The notes beneath the pieces are model-generated. The model was given only the letters and a program-made list of their open reading frames with translations. It was not told the origin of the DNA and searched no databases. This document shows, piece by piece, positions 1 to 10,740 of a stretch of DNA of 64,000 bases; the stretch's first letter is position 1; each line of letters begins with the position of its first letter. This stretch comes from Methylopila turkensis (GTDB lineage: Bacteria > Pseudomonadota > Alphaproteobacteria > Rhizobiales > Methylopilaceae), in NCBI RefSeq assembly GCF_027922325.1, contig NZ_BSFL01000001.1, positions 613,609 to 677,608 on the forward strand, read 5' to 3'. The translations under genes were made by a program, and so were the position numbers.

Positions 1-1
1 C

Positions 2-1684
<1,683 letters not shown>

Positions 1685-1695
1685 GGACGCCGGGC

Positions 1696-1912
1696 GTCAT
1701 CCCGGCCGCAGCGAAGCGGAGAGCCGGGACCGTCGTCCGCAGGGGCGCGCTCGCGGCCCGGGCCGCACTCCGCCGTCGTCCTCCGGCTTGACCGGAGGAC
1801 CCATCGCCGACGTCGAGCGCCACGCCGGACGTGGATGGTGCGGTCGAGCCGGACCATGACGAGCTTCATTCTAAAAACGGTCCCGGATCCACCTTCGGCC
1901 GTCCGGGATGAC
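1696..1912. repeat. REP/BIME-like cluster of nested palindromes
   Basis: The spacer after metH is almost wholly made of inverted repeats. GTCATCCCGG (1696-1705) is matched by its exact complement at 1903-1912. Inside are two short hairpins: GTCCTCCGG-cttga-CCGGAGGAC (1778-1800, perfect) and ATGGTGCGG-tcgag-CCGGACCAT (1835-1857, one mismatch). The two inner hairpins recur in swapped order at 11522-11602. This resembles intergenic REP mosaics. It may also stop transcription between metH and the convergent GNAT gene. Confidence 0.75.
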
Positions 1913-1923
1913 GCCGCGGCGCT

Positions 1924-2460
1924 TCACGCCCCCGCGTGCATCGCCGCGGTCCGACGGTAGAGCGCGTGCGGCAGGCCGGCGTGCTCGAACGGCTTGTCAT
2001 AGGCGAAGGCGAGCCGATCGATCACCGCGAGCGAGTGCGTGTTGGCGACGGTGGTGAAGGCGACGATCTCCGGCAGGCCCAGGTTCTCGAAGCCGAGCTG
2101 CAGCGCGGCCGCGCCGATGCGCGTGGCGTGGCCGCGGCAGCGCATGCGCGGCGTCAGCGCGTAGGCGAGCTCGACCGTGCGCTCGCCCGCGACCTCGCAG
2201 CGGCGGATGCCGGCCCAGCCGGAGAAGGAGCCGTCGCGCATGTCGCGCAGGAACCAGAGCCCGAAGCCGGCGTCCCGCCAGTGCGCCCTGGCCCGCGCGA
2301 TGAAGCTCGACGCGGCGTCGCTGGAGCGGACGCCGCCGAGCGTCGTCATCACGGCGGGGTCGGCGAACACCGTCGTCAGGTCCGGCAGGTATCCGTCATG
2401 GGGCACGTCGCCCAGGACGCCCTCGATCTCGAGGATCGTCGGATAGCGCTGGCCCAGCAT
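1924..2460 (-). CDS. GNAT family N-acetyltransferase (RimJ/RimL type)
   Basis: A 178-residue protein with the fold signature of GNAT acetyltransferases that move acetyl from acetyl-CoA to an amine. Visible parts are a middle strand ELAYALTPRMRCRGHATRIG, corresponding to the acetyl-CoA pyrophosphate loop (R-x-x-G-x-A/G type), and a C-terminal NTHSLAVIDRLAF stretch typical of the RimJ/RimL subgroup. It is convergent with metH across the repeat cluster. The substrate cannot be deduced. It could act on ribosomal protein N termini, an antibiotic or a small metabolite. Confidence 0.75.
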   Translation of the reverse strand: MLGQRYPTILEIEGVLGDVPHDGYLPDLTTVFADPAVMTTLGGVRSSDAASSFIARARAHWRDAGFGLWFLRDMRDGSFSGWAGIRRCEVAGERTVELAYALTPRMRCRGHATRIGAAALQLGFENLGLPEIVAFTTVANTHSLAVIDRLAFAYDKPFEHAGLPHALYRRTAAMHAGA

Positions 2461-2608
2461 CGCGCGCTCCTGTCTCGCCGTCTCTGGCGGCGTCGTCGCG
2501 GGGCGGCTCCCCGCGTAGTCCTAGAAGGACATTGGCGGATCGTGGCGCCATCAAGACCGCGTGAGAACAGAACTTGAGTCTATTCAAGGCGTTTTTGGCC
2601 CTTGCGCT

Positions 2609-3544
2609 TCAGCGCGCCTCGCGCGCCGCGGCGCCGGCGCAAGCGGCCTCGCCGAGCCGAAGCCGGAACGCCGCCAGCATGCGCGCTTCGCGCTCCCGCG
2701 CATCGAGCATCACGCAGCTTCCGCAATAGCTCCCGCCCTCGACGGTGTAGTAGCGGCAGCACCCGCCGCGGACGCAGACGTTCTCGCTGGCGATCGGCCG
2801 GTCAGGCGCGGACGAATGAACCAGGTCGAAGCGGGCGAAACGCATCTGCGGGTTGTTCAGCGGCGAGCCCGGACGCTTCAGGACGCCAAGCGCGTCGCGC
2901 TTAGCGTCCTCCACCCGGCCGAGCGCCTCGCCCACGCCGAGGAAGGCCATCGCGACGGCGTCGCCCACGAGCCGCCATAGCGCGCCGCGGGACAGCCCGC
3001 CATAGCCGTGCAGCCATTCGACCAGCGGCGCGAGATGCGCTTCGAGCGCGATACCGACATGCCCGGCGAGCGCGGCGCGGTCCGGCAGGAGCACGGCGCC
3101 CGCGACGCCGGCATGGGCCGGATCGACGGTCGCGAAGCTCGGCGATGACAGCCGCAGATGCATGCGCTCGCCGGGCGCGTCGCGGCCGCCATACGCCATG
3201 ACGTAGCGCTCGAGCCGGAAGCCGATGCGGTCGGCCGACAGGTCGAAGGCGACGCCGTGCGCCACCACGCCCAGGGCGAGCGGAACCGCCAGCGCATAGG
3301 CGTGTCCGCCGATGAGGTAGGCGGATTGGCCTTTCTCGTCGAGATCGGCGGCGTAGGACCGCTGATGGGCGAGCAGCCGCTCCATGGCGGACCGGTCCGG
3401 GCCCCAGAGCCGCGCCAGGGGCGCCCACTCCCCGGACATCGGCCCCACGCTCAGCGGCGCCGGGAGATCACGGCTCGCCAGAGCCGCCGCAAGGCGTTCG
3501 AGCGGGCTCGGCCCGGAGGTTTCTGCTGGCTGTAGCGACGACAT
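2609..3544 (-). CDS. FhuF-like siderophore-iron reductase
   Basis: About 311 residues from the start MSSLQPAET; an in-frame start 24 bases upstream (3568) is also possible. The C terminus carries Cys-Cys-x10-Cys-x2-Cys (coded by bases 2714-2766). This is the signature with which FhuF proteins hold a [2Fe-2S] cluster to reduce ferric iron released from hydroxamate siderophores in the cytoplasm. The rest is soluble and Ala/Arg-rich, as usual for this family. There is no siderophore transporter next to it, so it stands apart from an uptake operon. The motif makes the family call good; the actual siderophore is unknown. Confidence 0.75.
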   Translation of the reverse strand: MSSLQPAETSGPSPLERLAAALASRDLPAPLSVGPMSGEWAPLARLWGPDRSAMERLLAHQRSYAADLDEKGQSAYLIGGHAYALAVPLALGVVAHGVAFDLSADRIGFRLERYVMAYGGRDAPGERMHLRLSSPSFATVDPAHAGVAGAVLLPDRAALAGHVGIALEAHLAPLVEWLHGYGGLSRGALWRLVGDAVAMAFLGVGEALGRVEDAKRDALGVLKRPGSPLNNPQMRFARFDLVHSSAPDRPIASENVCVRGGCCRYYTVEGGSYCGSCVMLDAREREARMLAAFRLRLGEAACAGAAAREAR

Positions 3545-3702
3545 CGAACTCCGGCGGAGCTGAACCACGCGCTTCTATAACGTCGCATGGGGGTCGCGTC
3601 ACCGACGGCGTCGGCGCCGCCGCCGCGCCTTTGGGGCTCTTCTGGACTGCACGATTGCGTGGACGCCCATGCTCCTGCTCGCCTTTCGCCATCTTTCGTG
3701 CA

Positions 3703-3726
3703 CCGTATAATGACGTATTGGTACGG
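3703..3726. promoter_or_regulatory. Imperfect dyad, possible GntR operator
   Basis: Half-sites CCGTA (3703-3707) and TACGG (3722-3726) are arranged symmetrically around a central ACGT (3713-3716), with 8 of 12 positions paired. It lies directly upstream of the likely start of the GntR-type regulator and covers a TATAAT-like stretch (3706-3711). Autoregulation through this site is an inference. Confidence 0.4.
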
Positions 3727-3784
3727 CGCGCGTTTGCGCGCGACCGGCCTTTTCCATGTTCGCCTGTCCGGAAGCGCCTACGTT

Positions 3785-4540
3785 TTGAGCGACGCCCCTA
3801 ACCTGTTCAACCTTCTCCGCCTGCGCGACGACACCGCGCGGCCCATGTATCAGCAGCTGGAGGAGCAGCTCGCGGCGCTGATCAGCGCGGGCGTCGTCGC
3901 GGTGGGCGCCACCCTGCCGGCCGAGCGTCGGCTCGCCGAGGACCTCGGCGTCAGCCGCACCACCGTGCAGCGCTGCTACGACGCGCTGCGCCGCCGCCGG
4001 ATGCTGAGCGCGCACGGCCGGCTCGGCTACCGCGTCGAGGCGGTGGAAAGCCGGCTGAAGCCGGGCATGGAGCGGCTGAAGGGCTTCACCGAGGAGATGC
4101 GCGAGCTCGGCCGCACGCCGTCGTCCGAGGTGCTGGAGCAGGACGTCGCCACCGACCGCTCGATCGCCTCGATCTTCGGTTTGCCCTCGGCCGCCCCGCT
4201 GCTCAAGCTGGTGCGCGTGCGGCTTGGCGACGGCATGCCCTTGTCGGTGGAGAAGGCGTGGTACGACGTCTCCGCGGCGCCGGCGCTGGCCGAGGCCGAC
4301 CTCAGCGGTTCGGTCTACGCGCGGCTGGCCGAGAACGGGCTGACCCTGACGCGCTGCGAGCAGACGATCGAGGCGGCGGCGCCGGACGAGCGCGAGAGCG
4401 CGATCTTCGGCTTCGAGGAGCCCCTGCCCTGCCTGCTGATCCGTCGCCGCTCCTATGACGGCGGCGGCCGGATGATCGAGTATGTGGAAGGCCTGTTCCG
4501 CGGCGACGCCTACGCCTATCGCCTGACGCTCAACGCCTGA
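3785..4540 (+). CDS. GntR/HutC-family transcriptional regulator with UTRA domain
   Basis: A winged helix-turn-helix at residues about 25-90 (MYQQLEEQLAAL, LPAERRLAEDLGVSRTTVQR) is followed by a UTRA effector domain (residues about 100-245) with the usual ...LVRVRLGDGMPLSVEKAWYD and IEYVEGLFRGDAYAYRL segments. The TTG at 3785 gives 251 residues, the normal family length, with GGAAG about 11 bases upstream. An ATG at 3710 would add 25 residues but falls inside the dyad. No catabolic or phosphonate genes adjoin it, so its ligand and targets are unknown. It is convergent with the DUF1127 gene. Confidence 0.8.
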   Translation: MSDAPNLFNLLRLRDDTARPMYQQLEEQLAALISAGVVAVGATLPAERRLAEDLGVSRTTVQRCYDALRRRRMLSAHGRLGYRVEAVESRLKPGMERLKGFTEEMRELGRTPSSEVLEQDVATDRSIASIFGLPSAAPLLKLVRVRLGDGMPLSVEKAWYDVSAAPALAEADLSGSVYARLAENGLTLTRCEQTIEAAAPDERESAIFGFEEPLPCLLIRRRSYDGGGRMIEYVEGLFRGDAYAYRLTLNA

Positions 4541-4671
4541 TTCGAGCCGGAACCGCCGCGGACGCCCTCGGGCGCGATCCGTTTGTCATCCGACAAACTT
4601 TTCCCGCGGTGTTTATGGCTCTGTTTTGGACGCTGCGACGATCGGCGGCGGCCTCTCAAACGACCGTAGGA

Positions 4672-4707
4672 CGGCCGGGACATCGCCATCGGGCGAGGTC
4701 CCGGCCG
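4672..4707. terminator. Strong hairpin between convergent genes
   Basis: CGGCCGGGAC (4672-4681) pairs perfectly with GTCCCGGCCG (4698-4707). The 16-base loop can pair further through CGCC/GGCG. It sits between the ends of the GntR gene and the DUF1127 gene, so it could terminate from both sides. No U-tract follows on the plus strand, which lowers confidence. Confidence 0.4.
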
Positions 4708-4735
4708 CCCCGCGGCGGGTCATATGGGCGGGGCG

Positions 4736-5104
4736 TCAGTCGGCGCAGGCTTCCCGCGACCGGGCGCCTTCGACGCGGGTTTCGCGCGCCGCCGCGATCC
4801 GGCCGCGCCGCCACCGCACGTGATCGCGTTCGGCCGCCCGGCGCTCGATCGCGAGCGCCGACAGCCGGAGCGTGGGGTCCCGCCACATCGGCTCGGAGGC
4901 GGCCGAGGCGACGTCGCCGCGCGACAGGCCGAGATCCGCCAGCATGCGATCGTCGAAACGCGCGAGCTCGCGCAGGTCGTTGCGACGGCGCCAGGCCACG
5001 GCGACGGCGGCGGCGCGGCGCATGACGTCGCGGGCCACGAAGATGGCGACCTTGGCCGGAGTGATCCGGGCGGTCTTCAGGCTCTCGAGCGACATCAGCG
5101 ACAT
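4736..5104 (-). CDS. DUF1127 (YjiS-like) small protein
   Basis: A 122-residue basic protein whose centre reads RRRNDLRELARFDDRMLADLGLSRGDV, the DUF1127 signature (R-x-x-L-x-x-L-D/S-D-x-x-L-x-D-I/L-G). The start ATG is preceded by GAGGAGGT at ideal spacing. DUF1127 proteins are small Arg-rich proteins. In rhizobia and Brucella some are controlled by the LysR regulator VtlR/LsrB and take part in RNA turnover or in phosphate and carbon responses. Here the gene is divergent from a LysR gene. The tail after the motif (about 50 residues, Arg/Ala-rich) is longer than in the minimal members. Confidence 0.8.
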   Translation of the reverse strand: MSLMSLESLKTARITPAKVAIFVARDVMRRAAAVAVAWRRRNDLRELARFDDRMLADLGLSRGDVASAASEPMWRDPTLRLSALAIERRAAERDHVRWRRGRIAAARETRVEGARSREACAD

Positions 5105-5236
5105 TGCGACCTCCTCATCGTCCGGGCGGCGTGATCCATCCGTCGCGACGATTCGTGGTCCGGCTCATCCGCACCACCCGAAACCGCCGCAGCCTCCCGG
5201 GAACGACGCGACCATGCCCGAGGCCGATTGATCAGT

Positions 5237-5250
5237 GAAACGAATGTTTC
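5237..5250. promoter_or_regulatory. Perfect inverted repeat upstream of the LysR gene
   Basis: GAAAC-gaat-GTTTC is a perfect 5-bp dyad 41 bases before the LysR start, in the spacer shared with the divergent DUF1127 gene. It is a plausible recognition site for the LysR protein; there is no direct proof. Confidence 0.35.
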
Positions 5251-5290
5251 TAATATGGGTCATCATATCCCGTGATGCTCAGAGGCGCCG

Positions 5291-6184
5291 ATGACTGCCC
5301 TGCTGGATGTCGACCAACTGAAGACCTTCGTCGCGATCGTGGACACCGGCTCGTTCACCCGCGCTGCTGACGTGGTGCACAAGACCCAGTCGGCGGTGTC
5401 GATGCAGATGAAGCGGCTGGAGGAGCGGGTCGGCCGGCCGATCTTCGCGCGCGACGGCCGCGGCGCCAGGCTGACCGAGGACGGCGAGCGCCTGCTCGAC
5501 TACGCCCGGCGCATCGTCCACATCTCGCGCGAGGCGGTGTCGGCCTTCGCCGACGACGCCCTGACCGGGCGGGTGCGGCTCGGCGTGCCGGACGACTACG
5601 CCGAGCGCTACCTGCCCGAGATCCTGGCGCGCTTCTCCCGCTCCAACCCGAGGGTGGAGGTGTCGGTGGTGTGCGAGCCGACGAGCCATCTCGTCGGCTT
5701 CATCGAGCGCGACGACCTCGACCTCGCCATCATCACCCACGCGTCGCGCAAGCCGGTCGGCGAGATCATCCGGCAGGAGCCGCTGCTGTGGGTGACCTCC
5801 CAGCGCGCCATGGTCCACGAGGAGGCGGTGATCCCGCTCGCGCTCGGCACCGCCGCTTGCGAGTGGCGGGAGACCGCGATGGCGCAGCTCGAGGCGGTCG
5901 GCCGCGCGAGCCGGGTGCTCTATTCGAGCTGCAACTTCACGGCCGTCGGCTCCGCCGTGCTGGCGGGCCTCGCGGTCTCCGTGCTGCCGGAGTCCGCGCT
6001 GCGGCCGGGCATGCGCATCCTGAACCAGGCCGACGGCTTCCCGCCGCTGCCGACCTGCAAGATCGCGCTGCTGAAGAACGCCGGCTCGCTGACGGAGACC
6101 GCGCAGGCGCTCGCCGACCACATCGTGGCGAGCCTCGACAACCTGTCGGCGTCCTACGAGAGCGCGGCGATCGCGGCGGAATAA
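5291..6184 (+). CDS. LysR-family transcriptional regulator (LrhA/VtlR-like)
   Basis: A 297-residue protein with an N-terminal helix-turn-helix (LKTFVAIVDTGSFTRAADVV, QSAVSMQMKRLEE) and a C-terminal periplasmic-binding-protein-like effector domain (residues about 90-290, including VRLGVPDDYAERYLPEIL and AIITHASRKP). Length and layout are canonical. The N-terminal sequence and the divergent DUF1127 neighbour recall the rhizobial LsrB/Brucella VtlR group, which controls DUF1127 genes and small RNAs; I infer this only from similarity remembered by eye. The effector is unknown. The 186-base divergent spacer contains a GAAAC/GTTTC dyad. Confidence 0.88.
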   Translation: MTALLDVDQLKTFVAIVDTGSFTRAADVVHKTQSAVSMQMKRLEERVGRPIFARDGRGARLTEDGERLLDYARRIVHISREAVSAFADDALTGRVRLGVPDDYAERYLPEILARFSRSNPRVEVSVVCEPTSHLVGFIERDDLDLAIITHASRKPVGEIIRQEPLLWVTSQRAMVHEEAVIPLALGTAACEWRETAMAQLEAVGRASRVLYSSCNFTAVGSAVLAGLAVSVLPESALRPGMRILNQADGFPPLPTCKIALLKNAGSLTETAQALADHIVASLDNLSASYESAAIAAE

Positions 6185-6194
6185 GCGCGGACGA

Positions 6195-6545
6195 TTAGCC
6201 GGCGAACAGCTCGGCGTAGCGCTCGGGTTTGAAGCCCACCACGGGCTCGCCCTTGCCGGTCAGCACGGGCCGCTTGATCAGGCTCGGATGCGCCGCCATC
6301 AGCCGGAGCGCCCTCGCTTCGTCGAGGCCTTCGCGATCGGCGTCGGGAAGCTTGCGGAAGGTCGTGCCGGCCCGGTTCAGCAGGGTCTCCCAGCCGACCT
6401 GCCGCGCCCAGTCCGCGAGCGTCTCCGGCTGGATTCCGGCGGCCTTGTAGTCATGGAACGCGTAAGGGACGCCGCGCGCGTCCAGCCAGGCGCGCGCCTT
6501 CTTCATCGTGTCGCAGTTCTTGATGCCGTAGACGGTCACCCCCAT
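6195..6545 (-). CDS. ArsC/Spx-like thioredoxin-fold protein (YffB type)
   Basis: 116 residues beginning MGVTVYGIKNCDTMKKARAWLD, the N-terminal signature of the YffB branch of the ArsC family, with a single redox Cys in NCDT. It continues with the conserved RAGTTFRKLPD and IKRPVLT...VGFKP segments (the RPV motif). Family members use a thioredoxin fold; YffB-type proteins are thought to be glutathione-dependent reductases rather than true arsenate reductases. The gene follows tolB by eight bases, in the place where pal is normally found, and is probably read with the tol genes. Confidence 0.85.
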   Translation of the reverse strand: MGVTVYGIKNCDTMKKARAWLDARGVPYAFHDYKAAGIQPETLADWARQVGWETLLNRAGTTFRKLPDADREGLDEARALRLMAAHPSLIKRPVLTGKGEPVVGFKPERYAELFAG

Positions 6546-6553
6546 CGCGCCGC

Positions 6554-7873
6554 TCAGTTCAGCGGCGGCGACCAGGCCGGATCGGAGGCGAATCCCGGCG
6601 TCGGGATGCGCTGCTCGTTGCGGCCGGTGACGTCGACGGAATAGATGCGCGGGCCGCCGCCCTGGTCGCGGAAGAACATCAGCACGCGGCCGTTGGGCGC
6701 CCAGGTCGGGCCCTCGTTGTGGAAGCCCTCGGTGAGGATGCGCTCGCCCGAGCCGTCCGGCTTCATCACGCCGATCGCGAACTTGCCGCCGGACTGCTTG
6801 GTGAAGGCGATCAGGTCGCCGCGCGGCGACCACACCGGCGTGGAATAGCGGCCCTGCCCGAAGGAGATGCGCTGCGCGCCGCCGCCGCCGGCCGACATGA
6901 CGTAGATCTGCTGGTTGCCGCCGCGGTCGCTCTCGAACACGATCTGGCTGCCGTCCGGCGAATAGGACGGCGAGGTGTCGATCGCGCCGGAATCCGTCAG
7001 CCGCGTGGTGGTGCGCGAGCGCAGGTCCATGGCGTAGAGGTTCGAGTCGCCGCCCTGCTGCAGGCTCATGATCACCTTCTGCCCGTCCGGCGAGAACCGC
7101 GGCGAGAAGGTCATGCCGGGGAAGTTGCCGACGACCTCGCGCTGGCCGGTCTCGATGTTGAGCAGGTAGACGCGCGGCTCGGCGCGCCCGAACGACATGT
7201 AGGTGATCTCCTGGCTCGTCGGGCTGAAGCGCGGGGTCAGCACCAGCTCTTCGCCGCCGGTGATGTAGCGGACGTTGAAGCCGTCCTGGTCCATGATGGC
7301 GAGGCGCTTGACGCGCTTGTCCTTCGGGCCGCTTTCGTCGACATAGACGACGCGGGTGTCGAAGTAGCCCTTCTCGCCGGTCAGGCGCTCGTAGATCATG
7401 TCGGCGATCAGATGCGCGACCCGGCGCCAGTTCTTGTCGGTGAAGAACTGCTGGCCGTCGAGCTGGTTGCCCGCGAACACGTCCCACAGCCGGAATTCGG
7501 TCCTGAGCCGCCCGTCGCCCTGGCGGACGACCCGGCCCGTGACCAGCGCCTGCGCGTTGATGATGCGCCAGTCGCCGAAGCGCGGGGCGGCGTCGGTGTT
7601 GGTGATCTTCTCGATGAAGGCCTTGTGGTCGATCGGCGCGAACAGGCCGGAGCGCTTCAGGTCCGCCTCGACGACGCTCGCGATGTTGCGCGCGAGCTCG
7701 GCGTCCGCGCCCTGGCCGAGGAAGGCCGGGATCGCGATCGGCAGCGGCTGCACGTTGCCCTGGTTGATGTCGATGTTGACCTGCGCGCGCGCGGCCGGAG
7801 CCAGCGCGGCGAGGCCGAAGAGCGCGACGATCAGGGCCGCGGCGCGGAGCAGTTGAGCAGGCGAGAGCGACAT
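6554..7873 (-). CDS. tolB: Tol-Pal system beta-propeller protein TolB
   Basis: 439 residues. A signal peptide (hydrophobic [19 protein letters not shown]) is followed by the TolB N-terminal alpha/beta domain (residues about 30-165) and a six-bladed WD40-like propeller marked by repeated SPDG/SPRG units ([35 protein letters not shown]). TolB is periplasmic and links TolA to Pal during outer-membrane constriction at division. It is the last of tolQRAB here. The usual partner pal does not follow; an ArsC-like gene does. Confidence 0.96.
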   Translation of the reverse strand: MSLSPAQLLRAAALIVALFGLAALAPAARAQVNIDINQGNVQPLPIAIPAFLGQGADAELARNIASVVEADLKRSGLFAPIDHKAFIEKITNTDAAPRFGDWRIINAQALVTGRVVRQGDGRLRTEFRLWDVFAGNQLDGQQFFTDKNWRRVAHLIADMIYERLTGEKGYFDTRVVYVDESGPKDKRVKRLAIMDQDGFNVRYITGGEELVLTPRFSPTSQEITYMSFGRAEPRVYLLNIETGQREVVGNFPGMTFSPRFSPDGQKVIMSLQQGGDSNLYAMDLRSRTTTRLTDSGAIDTSPSYSPDGSQIVFESDRGGNQQIYVMSAGGGGAQRISFGQGRYSTPVWSPRGDLIAFTKQSGGKFAIGVMKPDGSGERILTEGFHNEGPTWAPNGRVLMFFRDQGGGPRIYSVDVTGRNEQRIPTPGFASDPAWSPPLN

Positions 7874-8009
7874 TCGTGGCTATCCGTTTGAGGCCGGCGG
7901 GCGAGCCGGCGGCGCGGAACGCGTCAGAGCGGGCGGGCGGTCCGGCGGAGCGGAACCGTGAGGGGCGGCATGCCGCGCGAGCGCGGCGAGGCCGTGGCGG
8001 AGACGCGGG

Positions 8010-9314
8010 TCATCCGCCCATCATCTCCTTGGGATCGAAGTTGATCGTCACCTGGCGCCAGTAGTCGTAGGCGTCGGCCGGCAGCTTCAGCGGCGCGCAG
8101 CGCTGGACCGCGCGCGTCGCGGCGCCCGCCGCGGCGCGGAAGGCCGGGTTGGACGAGTTGTTGACCACCGTCGGCCCGTCGCTGAGCGTGCCGTCGGCGT
8201 TCAACGTAAAGGTCACGCGCACGGCCAGGCTGTCGCCGTTCGCGGCCCCGAAAGGCGGGTTCCAGCACTGCATCACCTGCTCGCGCACGGCGTTGTCGAT
8301 GCCGTTGCGCTGGGAGAGCGACAGCTTCGTCGCCGTGCCGCGGCTGGTGCCGGCGGTCGTCTCCGGCGCGGTCTCGCGCGCCGCCGTCTGGGTGCGGCCG
8401 GGCGCGCGCTTGTCCTCGAGCGCGGACTTGCTCGGCGCGTTCGAGGTCGACTGCGAATTCTTCAGCAGCGAGGCGATCTTGTTGGGATCGAACTTGCGCT
8501 CCTCGGCCTTGGCCTCGGCCGCTTTCCTCTCGGCCTCCGCCTTGGCGGCCTTTTCCGCCTCGGCCTTGGCCAGTTTCTCGGCCTTCTCCTTGGCGGCCTT
8601 TTCGGCCGCGAGCTTGGCGGCTTTGTCGGCTTCGGCCTTGGCGAGCTTCTCCGCCTTCTCCTGCGCCGCCTTCTCCGCCGCGAGCTTCGCCGCCTTCTCG
8701 GCTTCCGCCTTGTCCGCCGCGGCCTTTTCGGCGGCCGCCTTGTCCTGCGCGGCCTTCTCCTCGGCCGCGGCCTTGGCGCGCAGCTCGGCCTCGGCGGCCT
8801 GCGCCTGAGCGACCTTCTCGGCCTTCTCGGCGGCGGCCTTGGCGGCTTCCGCCTTCGCGGCCTTGTCCGCGGCGGCCTTCTGCTCGGCCGCGGCCTTGGC
8901 CACCTTCGCGGCCTCGGCCTTCTCGGCCTTCTCGGCTTCCACCTTGGCCGCCTTGGCGGCTTCCGCCTTCTCGGCCTTTTCAGCGGCGGCCTTGGCCTCG
9001 GCCTCGGCCTTCGCGAGGTTCGGCGCGGGCGGCGGAGGCGGCGCGGCGACGTCCTCCTTCGCCTCGGGCAGCGCGTCGTCGACAGGTTCGGGGTCGGCCT
9101 CGGCGACCTTGTCGGCCTTGATCTTCGGGGTGTCGACCGTCTTCGAGGTCTTCGAGCCCTTGGTCATGGCCTCGAATTCCTGCGGCGTCAGGATCTCGAT
9201 CGGAAGCGACTCCGTCGGCGACACCTCGAACGGCTTGGCCGTGCCAAGATTGACCACGCCCCAGGCGAGGATCAGCACGTGAGCGGCCGCAGAGGTGACC
9301 AGGCCTGGGCGCAT
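8010..9314 (-). CDS. tolA: TolA envelope-spanning protein
   Basis: 434 residues. There is one N-terminal membrane helix (TSAAAHVLILAWGVVNL), then a long Ala/Lys/Glu-rich helical arm (residues about 85-270, visible in DNA as reiterated GCC-AAG-GCG-GAG codons at about 8500-9010), and a C-terminal TonB/TolA domain ending VQRCAPLKLPADAYDYWRQV. TolA uses the TolQR proton motor to pull on TolB/Pal across the periplasm. It starts ten bases after the tolR stop, in an operon with tolR and tolQ. The repetitive arm is a place where length may vary between strains. Confidence 0.95.
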   Translation of the reverse strand: MRPGLVTSAAAHVLILAWGVVNLGTAKPFEVSPTESLPIEILTPQEFEAMTKGSKTSKTVDTPKIKADKVAEADPEPVDDALPEAKEDVAAPPPPPAPNLAKAEAEAKAAAEKAEKAEAAKAAKVEAEKAEKAEAAKVAKAAAEQKAAADKAAKAEAAKAAAEKAEKVAQAQAAEAELRAKAAAEEKAAQDKAAAEKAAADKAEAEKAAKLAAEKAAQEKAEKLAKAEADKAAKLAAEKAAKEKAEKLAKAEAEKAAKAEAERKAAEAKAEERKFDPNKIASLLKNSQSTSNAPSKSALEDKRAPGRTQTAARETAPETTAGTSRGTATKLSLSQRNGIDNAVREQVMQCWNPPFGAANGDSLAVRVTFTLNADGTLSDGPTVVNNSSNPAFRAAAGAATRAVQRCAPLKLPADAYDYWRQVTINFDPKEMMGG

Positions 9315-9324
9315 GGGCGTCCGC

Positions 9325-9774
9325 TCAGCTCCCCTGCTCGAGTTCCGTCACGAGCGCGACCCGGCGGAAACCCGCCGCGGACAGCGTGCCCATGACTTTC
9401 ATCACCTGGCCGTAGACCACGTTCCTGTCGCCCCGCACGTATATGCGTTCGTCGTAGCCGGAATTCGTGATGGCAATGAGGCGCGGCGCGATCTCTTCGA
9501 CCTGCACCTGCGTCTCCTGAAGAAAGACTTCGCCCTTGGTGTTCACCGTGATGGTGAGGGGCTCTTTCTCCTCGTTCAGCGGGTTCGCAGAGGTCTGCGG
9601 CAGGTCGATCGGCACGCCGACGGTCAGCAGCGGCGCCGACACCATGAAGATGATCAGCAGCACGAGCATGACGTCGACCATCGGCGTCATGTTGATTTCG
9701 GACATGACGGCGGTACGACGCCGGCGGCGCCCGCCGCCGCGCGATCCGCCTCCACCCGCCGAGCCCATGCCCAT
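9325..9774 (-). CDS. tolR: TolR, ExbD-family proton-channel subunit
   Basis: 149 residues with a Gly/Arg-rich N terminus (GGGSRGGGRRRRRT), one membrane helix in which MSEINMTPMVDVMLVLLIIFMV contains the critical proton-carrying Asp, and a small periplasmic domain. TolR pairs with TolQ to form the ion channel that drives TolA. Gene spacing to tolQ is four bases and to tolA ten bases, so the three are surely cotranscribed. Confidence 0.95.
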   Translation of the reverse strand: MGMGSAGGGGSRGGGRRRRRTAVMSEINMTPMVDVMLVLLIIFMVSAPLLTVGVPIDLPQTSANPLNEEKEPLTITVNTKGEVFLQETQVQVEEIAPRLIAITNSGYDERIYVRGDRNVVYGQVMKVMGTLSAAGFRRVALVTELEQGS

Positions 9775-9778
9775 CGGA

Positions 9779-10456
<678 letters not shown>

Positions 10457-10740
10457 CGTCCGTTCGTCTCCACGCTCCGCGGCCGCGCCGCGACTTCCGG
10501 CCGCCGCCGCGCGGCGGCCTCAAGCCGCCCGCACGCCGCGCGCCTTCGACGCCAACAGGACCGGAACGACCGCGCTAGTCGCGCGTCAATGTGTTGAAAC
10601 TGCGACCCGATCCCAAAGGCGCACGCTTCGTTAATGGCTCGTCAAGGTTAAGACGACGTTACCGGCTCCCGCTGTGGCGCCCGCGCCGCGGTCCGCCCGA
10701 CCGCTCGCTTCGCGGCCCGCCGCCGGATAAGACGAACGCC

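Noticed and set aside
10631..10645. TTAA-N7-TCAA upstream of tolQ as a CtrA site
   Set aside because: Only one half-site fits; evidence too weak compared with the podJ spacer.
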